This document shows, one piece after another, positions 22,986 through 31,211 of a stretch of DNA of 64,000 nucleotides. Numbering within the stretch: position 1 is the first letter of the stretch; each line of letters starts with the position of its first letter. The stretch lies in contig NZ_BMFQ01000003.1 in the NCBI RefSeq assembly GCF_014638915.1, forward strand, positions 62,001 through 126,000, given 5' to 3'. The notes beneath the pieces are model-generated. The model was not told where the DNA came from, ran no database searches, and was given only the letters and a program-made list of their open reading frames with translations. The position numbers and the translations under genes were made by a program. This DNA comes from Xanthomarina arctica (lineage in GTDB: Bacteria; Bacteroidota; Bacteroidia; Flavobacteriales; Flavobacteriaceae).

Positions 22986-25900
22986 CTATTTTTTATAAAA
23001 CTTAGCATATTTTCTATAAGCCAAGAAACCTAGAATTGCAATAATTCCAAATGCGATGGCAATAAACTTCACACTTACAATCTGGTCTCCACTTGCATAA
23101 CTGTGTAATCCTGCTAAATAGAAATTCACACCAAAATAGGTCATCATAATACTAGAGAAAGCAATGATAGACCCAAGGTTAAACGTGAAACTACCACGAA
23201 GCCCAGGAACCAATCTCATATGCAGAACAAAAGCATAAATCATAATACTTATTAAAGCCCAAGTTTCTTTTGGATCCCAGCCCCAATATCTTCCCCAGCT
23301 TTCATTTGCCCACATACCTCCTAAAAAGTTTCCAATGGTTAGCATTACTAAACCTACAGTTAAAGCCATTTCATTAATAATGGTTAACTCTTGGATATTA
23401 AGCAACATTTTCTTTTTATTCTCTTTCGTTGTAAAAATCATTAATAATAAAGATACGACACCTAAAATCATTCCTAAGGCAAAGGGTCCATAACTAGCTA
23501 CAATAATAGATACGTGAACCATTAACCAGTAACTGTCCAAAACAGGTTGCAAATTGGCAATTGCTGGATCCATCCAACTCCAGTGAGCCACCATTAAAAT
23601 CATGGCTGTTACAAAAGCTGTAGCCGCCATTGTTAAATCGCTTTTTCGTCCAAAAATTATTCCAAAAAGCATGGTTGCCCAAGCAACATATATCATGGAT
23701 TCGTAAGCATCACTCCAAGGTGCATGCCCAGAAATATACCAACGTGCTATTAAACCTAACGTATGTAATATAAAAAATGCTATAATTAATACCTTAAAAC
23801 CTTTAATGGCGACATTTAAAACTTTGCTTCTTTCTTTGAAAATTTGTACAATAATAAAAACAAACATCAAAGCGGCAGTAATCATGTACCAACTGTAAAG
23901 CCTTTTAAAAATATCATATTTGTTATACGTTAATTCCGTTTGAACTTTTTTATCGCTTAGCATTACACTGCTACCAAACTTGTGCTGTGTCTTTTTAAAG
24001 GATTCTAAAAGTTCTTCGGCTTTAGAAAAATCTCCAGATTGTTTGGCACTATTTAAGGTAATTAAATATGCACTGAATCCATTATTAATGAAATTGCCAT
24101 AAAGTGTATCTTTAATTTGATCACGATAATCATCTCTTCTAAATTCTACTGAAGAAATCCATTTGTTATTATAATCGTCTGGAATTGGGAAAATTCTTAA
24201 AGCATAACCTTCTAAAGTATTATACAATAAATTAACACGCTGATCTGTTTCCTTAAATTCCTTTTGAAACCCATTTGGAATTTGAGCTTTATAAGCTTCC
24301 TCTAAATAAGGGGCCAATTTATAAGCGCCATTTTCCGTGAAAAAATTGACTAAGGATACATATTCTGCATCTTTATCTACACCTATTAGCTTTCTAATAG
24401 AGTCTCCTTTTTTAAGTTTTAGATAAATAATTGGCACATTATACCATAATAAAGGGCTTTCTTGAAGAGATAGAAAAACTTGATTGGCATCAAAATCTTG
24501 GTAGGTATCATGTTTGCTTAACTTACGAAGCATTTCTGAAGCATAGGTATTTATTGGCATCATTCTACCACCAACATCTTGTATTACGAGATGCGCAAAT
24601 TTATCCGCATGTTCTTTTGGTGTAATGTTAACTGTTAAAATAGAATCTATTTGCTCTTTAGTTGGTTTGCTACTATGTGGATGACCATCATTTTGAGAAT
24701 GGTTTTGTGAAAAACCTTGTAATCCAAAGAACAAGAATAAAACCATTAAAGCTTTTGCTTTTTTATCTTTCACTTTATTAAGCATGCGTTTTAAATCTGC
24801 AAAGCGCGTATTTCTATCAAAAATAATGGCTAACATTCCAAAGTATAAAAAGAAGTAACCAATATAAGTTACCCAAGTTCCATAAAAATCGTGATTAACA
24901 GAAAGTCTGGTTCCAAGTTCATCAGGATCAAAACCAGCTTGAAAAAATCTAAAACCTCCATGGTCTAGAATGTGATTCATAAAAATGCGATAATCATAAT
25001 CCCCTTCCTTTTCATCAATTACAGTAACTTCACTGGCAAAAGATGAATAGCTACTTTCGGTTCCAGGATATTTATCTGCAATAAAATCGTTTAATTTAAT
25101 ACTAAAAGGCAATTCTATAATTTTAGAACCATATTTCACGGCAATATCCAAATCTCCAATATGTACAACTTCAAAAGGCTTGCTATAACCTTGGCCTCCT
25201 AATAGTTTAACTCTTTCTGTTACTCCATTAGACGTGATTTTTAAAACCAAACCACCTTCATCTCCTTTTAAGAGTTGTGATTTTTTTACAATATCAAAAA
25301 CACCTTTAACCACAGGTTTTGGAAACACCATTTGCATGGTACCAATAATATAACGTGAACGTAAAATTAGTGGTTGAATCGAGTCTTTTACAAGTGTACC
25401 TGTAGCTCCTGTTGCCATGGTCATGTATTCCCCATCAAAAGGCGATTCAATAGTAAGACCATTTTCGTTGGATGTAATATTGACAGCTCCTGCAACTTGC
25501 TTGTTTAAAGAAAACAACACATTATGAATGCTCTCTACTTGTCCTTCTTCTAGAAAATGATTGTGAGGTGCACCGTCTCCAGCTTCAACCATTTTTAAAT
25601 ACGCTTTTCCACTTTCGTCTGGAACAACATCTTTTTCGGCCCCTGCAATAAATTTTTCAAGTTCGAAACTAACGTCTTGATTGTTATAATCCGTTTCATA
25701 AGTAAAGTGGTTATCCAAGCGAGGTGAAAAATCAACTTCCTGTTCCACAATTTTCCTTTGTGCCTGCCCATTAACCATATAATCGCCATCAATATAGGCT
25801 GTTATATAGGTTTTATGAGATAAGATAGAATTCTCAGTTTCTCCTTCACGAATCAACATCATACCTTCAAAACTAATATATCTAGTGATTCCTGCACCAA

Positions 25901-26180
25901 CAATTATCAAGATAAAAGCAAGGTGCATAATTAGTGTGGCCCATTTTTCTTTACGCCACAATCTGTATTTTGGAATATTACCGATAAAATTAATCATGAA
26001 CACTAACATAATGGCTTCAAACCACCATGTGTTATAAATTAAATTTCTAGTATAAGGTGTTGGGGAAGTATCTTGACCAGCATCCAGAAAAGTTCCTATT
26101 GCCATTGAAGCAGCAAAAACAAGAAACAAAATGGCAGTTAATCTGGTAGAAAATAAGAATTTAGTGATTTTATTTAGCAT
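22986..26180 (-). CDS. ccsBA: Fused cytochrome c maturation protein (ResB/CcsB + CcsA)
   Basis: 1064 residues. The N-terminal ResB-like part has TM helices near 10-30, 55-75 and 85-105 plus a large periplasmic domain. The C-terminal CcsA part has several TM helices and the tryptophan-rich haem-handling motif WGRYWGWDPKETWAL (about 965-979). Fusion of the two system II proteins in one chain is normal in Bacteroidota. It exports haem and attaches it to CxxCH motifs, needed for cytochromes such as the DUF3365 lipoprotein nearby. The start is preceded by TAAATTTG at 26209-26216. Confidence 0.93.
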   Translation of the reverse strand: MLNKITKFLFSTRLTAILFLVFAASMAIGTFLDAGQDTSPTPYTRNLIYNTWWFEAIMLVFMINFIGNIPKYRLWRKEKWATLIMHLAFILIIVGAGITRYISFEGMMLIREGETENSILSHKTYITAYIDGDYMVNGQAQRKIVEQEVDFSPRLDNHFTYETDYNNQDVSFELEKFIAGAEKDVVPDESGKAYLKMVEAGDGAPHNHFLEEGQVESIHNVLFSLNKQVAGAVNITSNENGLTIESPFDGEYMTMATGATGTLVKDSIQPLILRSRYIIGTMQMVFPKPVVKGVFDIVKKSQLLKGDEGGLVLKITSNGVTERVKLLGGQGYSKPFEVVHIGDLDIAVKYGSKIIELPFSIKLNDFIADKYPGTESSYSSFASEVTVIDEKEGDYDYRIFMNHILDHGGFRFFQAGFDPDELGTRLSVNHDFYGTWVTYIGYFFLYFGMLAIIFDRNTRFADLKRMLNKVKDKKAKALMVLFLFFGLQGFSQNHSQNDGHPHSSKPTKEQIDSILTVNITPKEHADKFAHLVIQDVGGRMMPINTYASEMLRKLSKHDTYQDFDANQVFLSLQESPLLWYNVPIIYLKLKKGDSIRKLIGVDKDAEYVSLVNFFTENGAYKLAPYLEEAYKAQIPNGFQKEFKETDQRVNLLYNTLEGYALRIFPIPDDYNNKWISSVEFRRDDYRDQIKDTLYGNFINNGFSAYLITLNSAKQSGDFSKAEELLESFKKTQHKFGSSVMLSDKKVQTELTYNKYDIFKRLYSWYMITAALMFVFIIVQIFKERSKVLNVAIKGFKVLIIAFFILHTLGLIARWYISGHAPWSDAYESMIYVAWATMLFGIIFGRKSDLTMAATAFVTAMILMVAHWSWMDPAIANLQPVLDSYWLMVHVSIIVASYGPFALGMILGVVSLLLMIFTTKENKKKMLLNIQELTIINEMALTVGLVMLTIGNFLGGMWANESWGRYWGWDPKETWALISIMIYAFVLHMRLVPGLRGSFTFNLGSIIAFSSIMMTYFGVNFYLAGLHSYASGDQIVSVKFIAIAFGIIAILGFLAYRKYAKFYKK

Positions 26181-26208
26181 GATATTGAAACGCTTAATTT
26201 TGGTGCTG

Positions 26209-26216
26209 CAAATTTA
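26209..26216 (-). promoter_or_regulatory. -7 element upstream of ccsBA
   Basis: Minus-strand TAAATTTG, a perfect TAnnTTTG, 28 bp before the start codon. No clear TTTG -33 element. Upstream reads GTCACTTTTAACAT, only a half match to the GTAAC-type box, so no regulator is assigned. Confidence 0.5.
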
Positions 26217-26257
26217 AGTCTTTTAGTTTATTTTGTTATGTTAAAAGTGACTAAACT

Positions 26258-26665
26258 TTATAACTCCTGCTGCCTAGATTGAAAAATATTAAGATATAAA
26301 AACGTACTCATTTTCCGTGCTTTCTGTTTTGCTTTTAAAGCATACTCTCCTTCAAAAAGTTCATCAATAGTTTCGAACCAAAGATTTAACCAATTCCCAA
26401 AGTGTTCTTGCGAAATACTCTGATTGTTCTCTTGATCTACTTTAACATGAACAGCAATAGGGTTTCCATAGTATTTATTTTCCATTTTCCTAGTGGTAAA
26501 TAAACTGGTTTCCCAAAAAGTGGTGAGGGTGTTAATGTGTGCGTCCCAATCCTTAATTACCCGATTAAAGAATGGACCTAAAAAAGTATCTTTTCTTATC
26601 TTAGAATAAAAAGTTGAAACTAATAAATGGACATCCTCGTGTGTTTCTATATCTTTTTTAACCAT
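26258..26665 (-). CDS. Group III truncated haemoglobin
   Basis: 135 residues, the size of 2-over-2 globins. It contains FYSKIRKDTFLGPFFNRVIKDWDAHI, typical of group III, then FWETSLF and the likely proximal haem-ligand His in NPIAVHVKVD (about 73). These proteins bind O2, NO or sulfide. The gene lies 9 bp after the small membrane protein gene 26675-26968 and shares its promoter, which carries an Fnr-like box. That fits induction at low oxygen or under NO stress. Confidence 0.88.
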   Translation of the reverse strand: MVKKDIETHEDVHLLVSTFYSKIRKDTFLGPFFNRVIKDWDAHINTLTTFWETSLFTTRKMENKYYGNPIAVHVKVDQENNQSISQEHFGNWLNLWFETIDELFEGEYALKAKQKARKMSTFLYLNIFQSRQQEL

Positions 26666-26674
26666 GTTATGTTT

Positions 26675-26968
26675 TTAAGACAATTTAATGACATTAATAA
26701 TTATTAGCGTTACTTCTATGAATAAAGTAACAATTAATAAATTAAATATCCATTTGCTTTTTAATTGGGCATAAATAACCCCATTATAACCCATTGCAAA
26801 AATGACACACAAAGTTAGCTGAATAAAATTAAATGATTCGGCTGTACTCGTTTTTAAGATAAACATGGCAGCAATAGAACCAAGACAGCTTTGTAAAATT
26901 ATAGTTAAAGGAATGTACATAATAAAATTCTCTCTAAAATCAATTAAAGATTTCTTATAATAATTCAT
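26675..26968 (-). CDS. Small three-TM membrane protein of unknown family
   Basis: 97 residues with three hydrophobic stretches (about 15-38, 48-66 and 71-95) and one Cys in the first (LQSCLGS). It is the first gene of the operon leading to the truncated haemoglobin and is transcribed divergently from the second Crp/Fnr gene. Its promoter has an Fnr-like box exactly 22 bp from a near-consensus -7 element. I do not recognise the family. Location suggests a role in low-oxygen or NO physiology. Confidence 0.7.
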   Translation of the reverse strand: MNYYKKSLIDFRENFIMYIPLTIILQSCLGSIAAMFILKTSTAESFNFIQLTLCVIFAMGYNGVIYAQLKSKWIFNLLIVTLFIEVTLIIINVIKLS

Positions 26969-26993
26969 TTTTTAGTGTTTTATATTGTTCTTA

Positions 26994-27037
26994 CAAAATT
27001 CAATATTTTATCTTTGTTTTTTTATGATTCAAATCAT
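26994..27037. promoter_or_regulatory. Shared Fnr-like box in the haemoglobin/crp divergent spacer
   Basis: The palindrome ATGATTCAAATCAT (27024-27037; TGAT-N4-ATCA) lies, read leftward, exactly 22 bp from GAATTTTG (26994-27001), a 7/8 match to TAnnTTTG for the haemoglobin operon. Read rightward, it sits just downstream of a perfect TATCTTTG element (27009-27016) and 6 bp before the crp start codon. It would thus activate leftward and block rightward transcription (autorepression). Confidence 0.68.
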
Positions 27038-27043
27038 ACTCAA

Positions 27044-27631
27044 ATGATTCCATCCACCATTTTAGAAACCTACCATCCCCTTTTGAAAACGTTTTCAAAA
27101 GACGCTATTATTTTTAATGAAGCTGAAATGCCAAAATTTTACTATCAGCTGAAATCTGGAAAGGTGAAAATGTTTAATCTTACTGAAGAAGGAAAAGAAT
27201 TTACCCAAGGTTTTTTTGAAAAAAACACTTCTTTTGGAGAACCGCCACTTTTTGGAACTTTTGAATACCCAGCAAGTGCTATGTGTTTAACAGATTGCGA
27301 AGTCTATGTTTTGGAGAAGAAAATGTTTCTAAATTTACTGAAAGCCCATCCAGATATTCATTTGAAATTCACTAAAATGCTTTGCAACAGAATGCTTTAC
27401 AAGGCAAAAATAATGAAGGAATTATCGATTCATCCTCCAGAACATCGTATTCTAACCTTGTTACATCATTTAAAAGATTCTGCTAACATAGAATCCTTAT
27501 ATGAAGTTAAACTAACAAGACAACAAATCTCAGATTTAACTGGTTTACGCGTAGAAACCGTTATTCGAGCCATAAAGCAGTTAGAAAAAACCAAAAAATT
27601 AATACTCAAACAACGTAAAGTTTATATTTAA
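27044..27631 (+). CDS. Crp/Fnr-family regulator (Fnr-like recognition helix)
   Basis: 195 residues from ATG 27044. The frame is open from a GTG at 26975, but a perfect -7 element and an operator lie between, so the internal ATG is chosen. Domains: cNMP-binding-like fold (about 15-115), dimer helix, winged helix with RQQISDLTGLRVETVIRAIKQL (159-180, given here in the family's order). Glu171 and Arg175 occupy the positions of the FNR/CRP residues that read TGA. There is no N-terminal four-Cys cluster, only Cys81, Cys85 and Cys114, so it is not a classic [4Fe-4S] FNR. Likely autoregulated through 27024-27037. Confidence 0.85.
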   Translation: MIPSTILETYHPLLKTFSKDAIIFNEAEMPKFYYQLKSGKVKMFNLTEEGKEFTQGFFEKNTSFGEPPLFGTFEYPASAMCLTDCEVYVLEKKMFLNLLKAHPDIHLKFTKMLCNRMLYKAKIMKELSIHPPEHRILTLLHHLKDSANIESLYEVKLTRQQISDLTGLRVETVIRAIKQLEKTKKLILKQRKVYI

Positions 27632-27649
27632 ATATCCTAATTTAGACCT

Positions 27650-28465
27650 ATGATTTCAGTTAGCATAATTGGCTCCGGAAATGTTGCCACTCACTTATTT
27701 AAGGCGTTTACTAAAACTAAATCCGTGACTGTTAAACAATGGTTTAGCAGAGACATTAGTAAGATAAGTTCTTATAAAAATGATGTGGATGTTATCGATG
27801 ACTTTTCTAAATTAACGGAAGCAGACATTTACATCATAGCTGTAAGCGACGATGCTATCCCAGAAGTTTCGGAAGCTTTGCCTTTTGAGAACCGATTGGT
27901 TGTCCATACTTCAGGCAGTGTAAGCCTCTATAAACTTGACAAAAAGAATAGACGTGGTGTGTTTTACCCACTTCAAACATTTTCTAAAGAAGCTAAAGTA
28001 GATTTTAAAACGATTCCTCTTTGCATAGAAACTATTGGTAAAAAAGATTATCCGCTTTTAAAATCCTTGGCTGAAGCACTTGGAAGTTCCTCCCATAAAA
28101 TTAATGGTGATCAAAGAAAAGCATTACATTTGGCAGCGGTTTTCGTGAATAATTTTAGTAATCAAATGTATCGGATTGCACATGAGATTACAGAAATGGA
28201 AGGTGTAGAATTCGATATTTTAAAACCGCTTATTTTAGAAACGGCAAAAAAAGTACAAGATTTGTCACCTTATATGGCTCAAACAGGTCCTGCAAAACGC
28301 AATGACAACAAAACCATAAAAAGACATTTAAAACAGTTGGAAAGTGAAGAACATAAAACTATTTATTCACTTTTAACAGAATCAATTAAAAAAACACATG
28401 GCACTTCGATACTTCGACGAAGCTCAGAACAAGCAAGCTCAGTGACCAAAACTATAGAGACTTAA
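27650..28465 (+). CDS. Rossmann-like/DUF2520 domain protein
   Basis: 271 residues. The N-terminal Rossmann domain starts with VSIIGSGNVATHLFKAF (GxGxxA) and continues with DIYIIAVSDDAIPEV, VVHTSGS and RGVFYPLQTFS. A helical C-terminal DUF2520 domain follows (about 140-250), with LAAVFVNNFSNQMY. Such proteins are predicted NADP-dependent oxidoreductases; substrate unknown. It heads a tight run with the HAD phosphatase, UbiA-like and Maf genes. The last 20 or so residues (after THG) are coded by a repeat-like sequence (28404-28455) and look like a late extension. Confidence 0.82.
   Translation: MISVSIIGSGNVATHLFKAFTKTKSVTVKQWFSRDISKISSYKNDVDVIDDFSKLTEADIYIIAVSDDAIPEVSEALPFENRLVVHTSGSVSLYKLDKKNRRGVFYPLQTFSKEAKVDFKTIPLCIETIGKKDYPLLKSLAEALGSSSHKINGDQRKALHLAAVFVNNFSNQMYRIAHEITEMEGVEFDILKPLILETAKKVQDLSPYMAQTGPAKRNDNKTIKRHLKQLESEEHKTIYSLLTESIKKTHGTSILRRSSEQASSVTKTIET
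28404..28455. repeat. REP-like sequence forming the 3' end of the DUF2520 gene
   Basis: Runs such as CTTCGATACTTCGACGAAG and AAGCTCAG...CAAGCTCAGTGACC resemble the CTTCGACAAGCTCAG-type intergenic repeats of this genome (compare 52231-52249). Here it lies inside the reading frame, giving a low-complexity Arg/Ser-rich tail before the stop. Confidence 0.55.
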
Positions 28466-28996
28466 ATGGAAGATAAAAGCTATAAAGAATATTTAGAACA
28501 GATTACTACGTTAATTTTTGACGTAGATGGTGTTTTAACAGATGGCACCATAACTGTAACTACGTCTGGTGAAATGTTAAGAACCATGAACATTAAAGAT
28601 GGCTACGCTTTAAAAACAGCTGTAGACAAAGGATTTCATGTATGCGTGATATCTGGAGGCTCCAACGAAGGCGTCAGACTTAGACTTGAAGGTTTAGGAA
28701 TTAAGGATATTTTTCTTGGCGCACATAATAAAATTGAACAGCTAGAAACATATTTAAACAATCGTAATATAGACCTTAAAAATGTCCTATTTATGGGAGA
28801 TGACCTTCCCGATTATCCAGTTATGAAACTGGTGGGATTGCCGTGTTGTCCTCAAGATGCTGTTCCAGAAATTAAAGCCATTTCTAAATATGTTTCCCAT
28901 AAAAATGGTGGAAAAGGCGCTGTTAGAGATGTTATTGAACAAGTTCTAAAAGTACAAGGAAAATGGTTTGATAATTTTAATGCGAAATACGATTAG
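28466..28996 (+). CDS. kdsC: KdsC/YrbI-type HAD phosphatase
   Basis: 176 residues. HAD motif I is LIFDVDGVLTDGTI (about 17-30), motif II VISGGSN and motif III GDDLPDYPVM. Length and the absence of a cap domain match the tetrameric KDO-8-phosphate phosphatase (YrbI/KdsC) family of lipopolysaccharide core synthesis. The ATG directly follows the stop of the DUF2520 gene. Substrate is inferred from family; other sugar-acid phosphates are possible. Confidence 0.85.
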   Translation: MEDKSYKEYLEQITTLIFDVDGVLTDGTITVTTSGEMLRTMNIKDGYALKTAVDKGFHVCVISGGSNEGVRLRLEGLGIKDIFLGAHNKIEQLETYLNNRNIDLKNVLFMGDDLPDYPVMKLVGLPCCPQDAVPEIKAISKYVSHKNGGKGAVRDVIEQVLKVQGKWFDNFNAKYD

Positions 28997-29057
28997 CTAT
29001 CGATTTTCGTTTACAGTAATTAATAAAAAAACACTAATCAACTTTAAAAAATAAATT

Positions 29058-29984
29058 TTGAATTTCTTAAACCTTATTCGCTGGAAAAACTTACTCTTAA
29101 TTGCGTTAGTTCAATTTTTAATTAAATATGCGCTCTTAGAGCCGTTTTTAGGAGCCACTAACTTGAGCATCACCTTAAGTTTATTTGGTTTTTGTTTATT
29201 GGTTTTGGCTACCACATGTTTGGCTGCCGCAGGATACATTATAAACGATATTTATGATGTTGAAATTGATAAGGTAAACAGACCCGAAAGAGTGATTGTA
29301 GGAAATAGTATTTCAGAAAAAACAGCAAACAACCTATTTATTGTTTTTAATGTTGTTGGTGTGTTACTTGGCTTTTACTTATCCAATCTTGTTGGTAAAA
29401 ATGGCTTTTTTGCTTTATTTATTATCATTTCTGCATTACTTTACGTGTATGCCACCTATTTAAAACAATTGCTTCTTGTAGGCAATATTGTTATCTCCCT
29501 TCTAGTTGCCTTAAGCCTTATAATTGTTGGCTTATTCGATTTATTACCAGTAATTACTCCTGAAAATCAAGAAACACAAATCACCTTTTTTAAAATAATT
29601 TTAGACTATGCCTTTTTTGCATTCATTATTAATTTTATAAGAGAGATAGTTAAAGACATTGAAGATATAGACGGCGAACACAAAGCCGGTTTTAACACCT
29701 TACCCATTGCTTTTGGAAGAGACAGAGCCATAAAAGTAGTATTTGCGCTATCTGTTTTACTTGTATTTGGCGTGGTATATTATATAATTACCTTTTTATA
29801 TTCCAAGTTAATAGTAGTTGCTTACTTTTTGGCGTTTGTAATGGCACCTTTAATTTATGTCTGTATTAAATCTTATACGGCAAAAACAAAAGCTGACCTT
29901 CGATTTATAAGTAATTTACTTAAATTAATCATGCTTATTGGCATCATGTCTCTGGCACTTTATCAATTTGTATTACTAGGATAA
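29058..29984 (+). CDS. UbiA-family prenyltransferase
   Basis: 308 residues, about eight TM helices. The first Asp-rich motif NDIYDVEIDKVNRPER (about 73-88) and the second, REIVKDIEDIDGEHKAG (about 195-211), are the Mg-prenyl-diphosphate sites of UbiA enzymes. The KVNRPER form resembles the geranylgeranylglycerol-phosphate synthase subgroup, so a menaquinone or lipid prenylation role is open. The start is a TTG; no in-frame ATG lies near. The stop shares its final A with the Maf start (TAATG). Confidence 0.85.
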   Translation: MNFLNLIRWKNLLLIALVQFLIKYALLEPFLGATNLSITLSLFGFCLLVLATTCLAAAGYIINDIYDVEIDKVNRPERVIVGNSISEKTANNLFIVFNVVGVLLGFYLSNLVGKNGFFALFIIISALLYVYATYLKQLLLVGNIVISLLVALSLIIVGLFDLLPVITPENQETQITFFKIILDYAFFAFIINFIREIVKDIEDIDGEHKAGFNTLPIAFGRDRAIKVVFALSVLLVFGVVYYIITFLYSKLIVVAYFLAFVMAPLIYVCIKSYTAKTKADLRFISNLLKLIMLIGIMSLALYQFVLLG

Positions 29985-30574
29985 TGTTAAACGAAAAACT
30001 AAAAAACCATCATCTAATTCTTGCATCTGGATCCCCTAGAAGGCAACAATTTTTTAAAGAGTTAGGGTTGGATTTTGAAGTGCGTTTAAAACCTATAAAA
30101 GAAGAGTTCCCCTCACGATTAACTCATTTTGAAATCAGCGATTATTTAGCGCAATTAAAAGCGCTTCCTTTTCAGGAAGAGTTAAAAGAAAATGACATTC
30201 TTATTACTAGTGACACCATTGTTTGGAACAACAAGCAAGCGCTTGGAAAACCAAAAGACGAACAGGATGCGTTTAAAATGATAAAGTCTCTAAGCAACAA
30301 TATGCACGAAGTCATTACCTCTGTCTGTTTTACAACTACTAAATTCCAAAAAACGGTGAACGCAGTTACCAAAGTGACTTTTAAAAAATTGGAGGACGAA
30401 GAAATAAATTACTATTTAAAAACATGCAAACCCTTTGATAAGGCAGGCGCTTATGGTATCCAAGAGTGGATAGGCCAAATTGGGATTACCAAAATAGAAG
30501 GGTCTTATTTTAATGTAGTAGGTTTGCCAACACATCTAGTTTATCAAACTTTAAACAGCATGATTTCTTCTTAA
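29984..30574 (+). CDS. maf: Maf-family nucleoside triphosphate pyrophosphatase
   Basis: 196 residues. It starts with the Maf hallmark LILASGSPRRQQFF (residues 9-22) and contains LITSDTIVWNNKQALGKPKD and KAGAYGIQEW (about 147-156). Maf proteins hydrolyse non-canonical or excess pyrimidine nucleotides such as dTTP and UTP in the cytosol, acting in house-cleaning. Translationally coupled to the UbiA-like gene through a one-base overlap. Confidence 0.93.
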   Translation: MLNEKLKNHHLILASGSPRRQQFFKELGLDFEVRLKPIKEEFPSRLTHFEISDYLAQLKALPFQEELKENDILITSDTIVWNNKQALGKPKDEQDAFKMIKSLSNNMHEVITSVCFTTTKFQKTVNAVTKVTFKKLEDEEINYYLKTCKPFDKAGAYGIQEWIGQIGITKIEGSYFNVVGLPTHLVYQTLNSMISS

Positions 30575-30643
30575 ATATTACTTAAGTATTCTACTAATTC
30601 CTTCCTTCTATTATATCTTTGCTCTTCTAATTTACTTTAAGAA

Positions 30644-31177
30644 ATGACATTTTTTGAAACTTATCAAACCGAACTTATTACAAGTTTATTCACCTTAATA
30701 TTCCTGTTTATTATTAGATTAATTTCTAAAAAGGTAATTCATAAAATAGGAAAGAAAACAGGTATTAATGATGCACGTATTCAATTGATTAGCAGATACT
30801 CTACCGTGACCTTGGTTTTAATAGCTCTTTTAGTTGAGACCTTTATTTTTGGAGCCCAGTTAAAAGATTTGGCCCTTGTATTCTCTTCTGTATTTGCTGT
30901 TCTTGGAATTGCCCTTTTTGCTATCTGGTCTATTTTAAGTAACATAACTTCTGGTGTTATCATGTTTTTTTCGTTTCCATATAAAGTTGGGGACAAAATC
31001 CAGATTCATGATAAAGACTTCCCAATAGAAGCAATAATTGAAGACATTAGAGCCTTTCAACTTCATTTAAGATTGGATAATGGCAACTTGGTTACTTATC
31101 CAAATAATTTAATGTTACAAAAGGCTGTCACTTTAGTAGAAAAAGACGCTATGGATGAAGGCACAGATGCTATATAA
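30644..31177 (+). CDS. Small MscS-type mechanosensitive channel protein
   Basis: 177 residues. An N-terminal TM helix (about 12-27) is followed by two more TM segments (about 54-72 and 78-103), and then the MscS beta domain begins (VGDKIQIHDKDFPIEAIIEDI). The pore-lining helix region is AVLGIALFAIWSILSNITSGVI. The protein ends soon after the beta domain, so it lacks the long C-terminal cage of E. coli MscS and belongs to the short class. It stands alone before the corA-like gene. Confidence 0.85.
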   Translation: MTFFETYQTELITSLFTLIFLFIIRLISKKVIHKIGKKTGINDARIQLISRYSTVTLVLIALLVETFIFGAQLKDLALVFSSVFAVLGIALFAIWSILSNITSGVIMFFSFPYKVGDKIQIHDKDFPIEAIIEDIRAFQLHLRLDNGNLVTYPNNLMLQKAVTLVEKDAMDEGTDAI

Positions 31178-31211
31178 ATAATCCATATATTTATAGTATT
31201 ATTTATTCCTT

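Noticed and set aside
26217-26250. Possible GTAAC-type box upstream of ccsBA (GTCACTTTTAACAT)
   Set aside because: Only the left half matches and spacing to the -7 element is 21 bp; too weak to add ccsBA to the regulon.
26975-27043. GTG-started N-terminal extension of the second Crp/Fnr protein
   Set aside because: A perfect -7 element (27009-27016) and an operator lie inside it, so transcription begins after the GTG.
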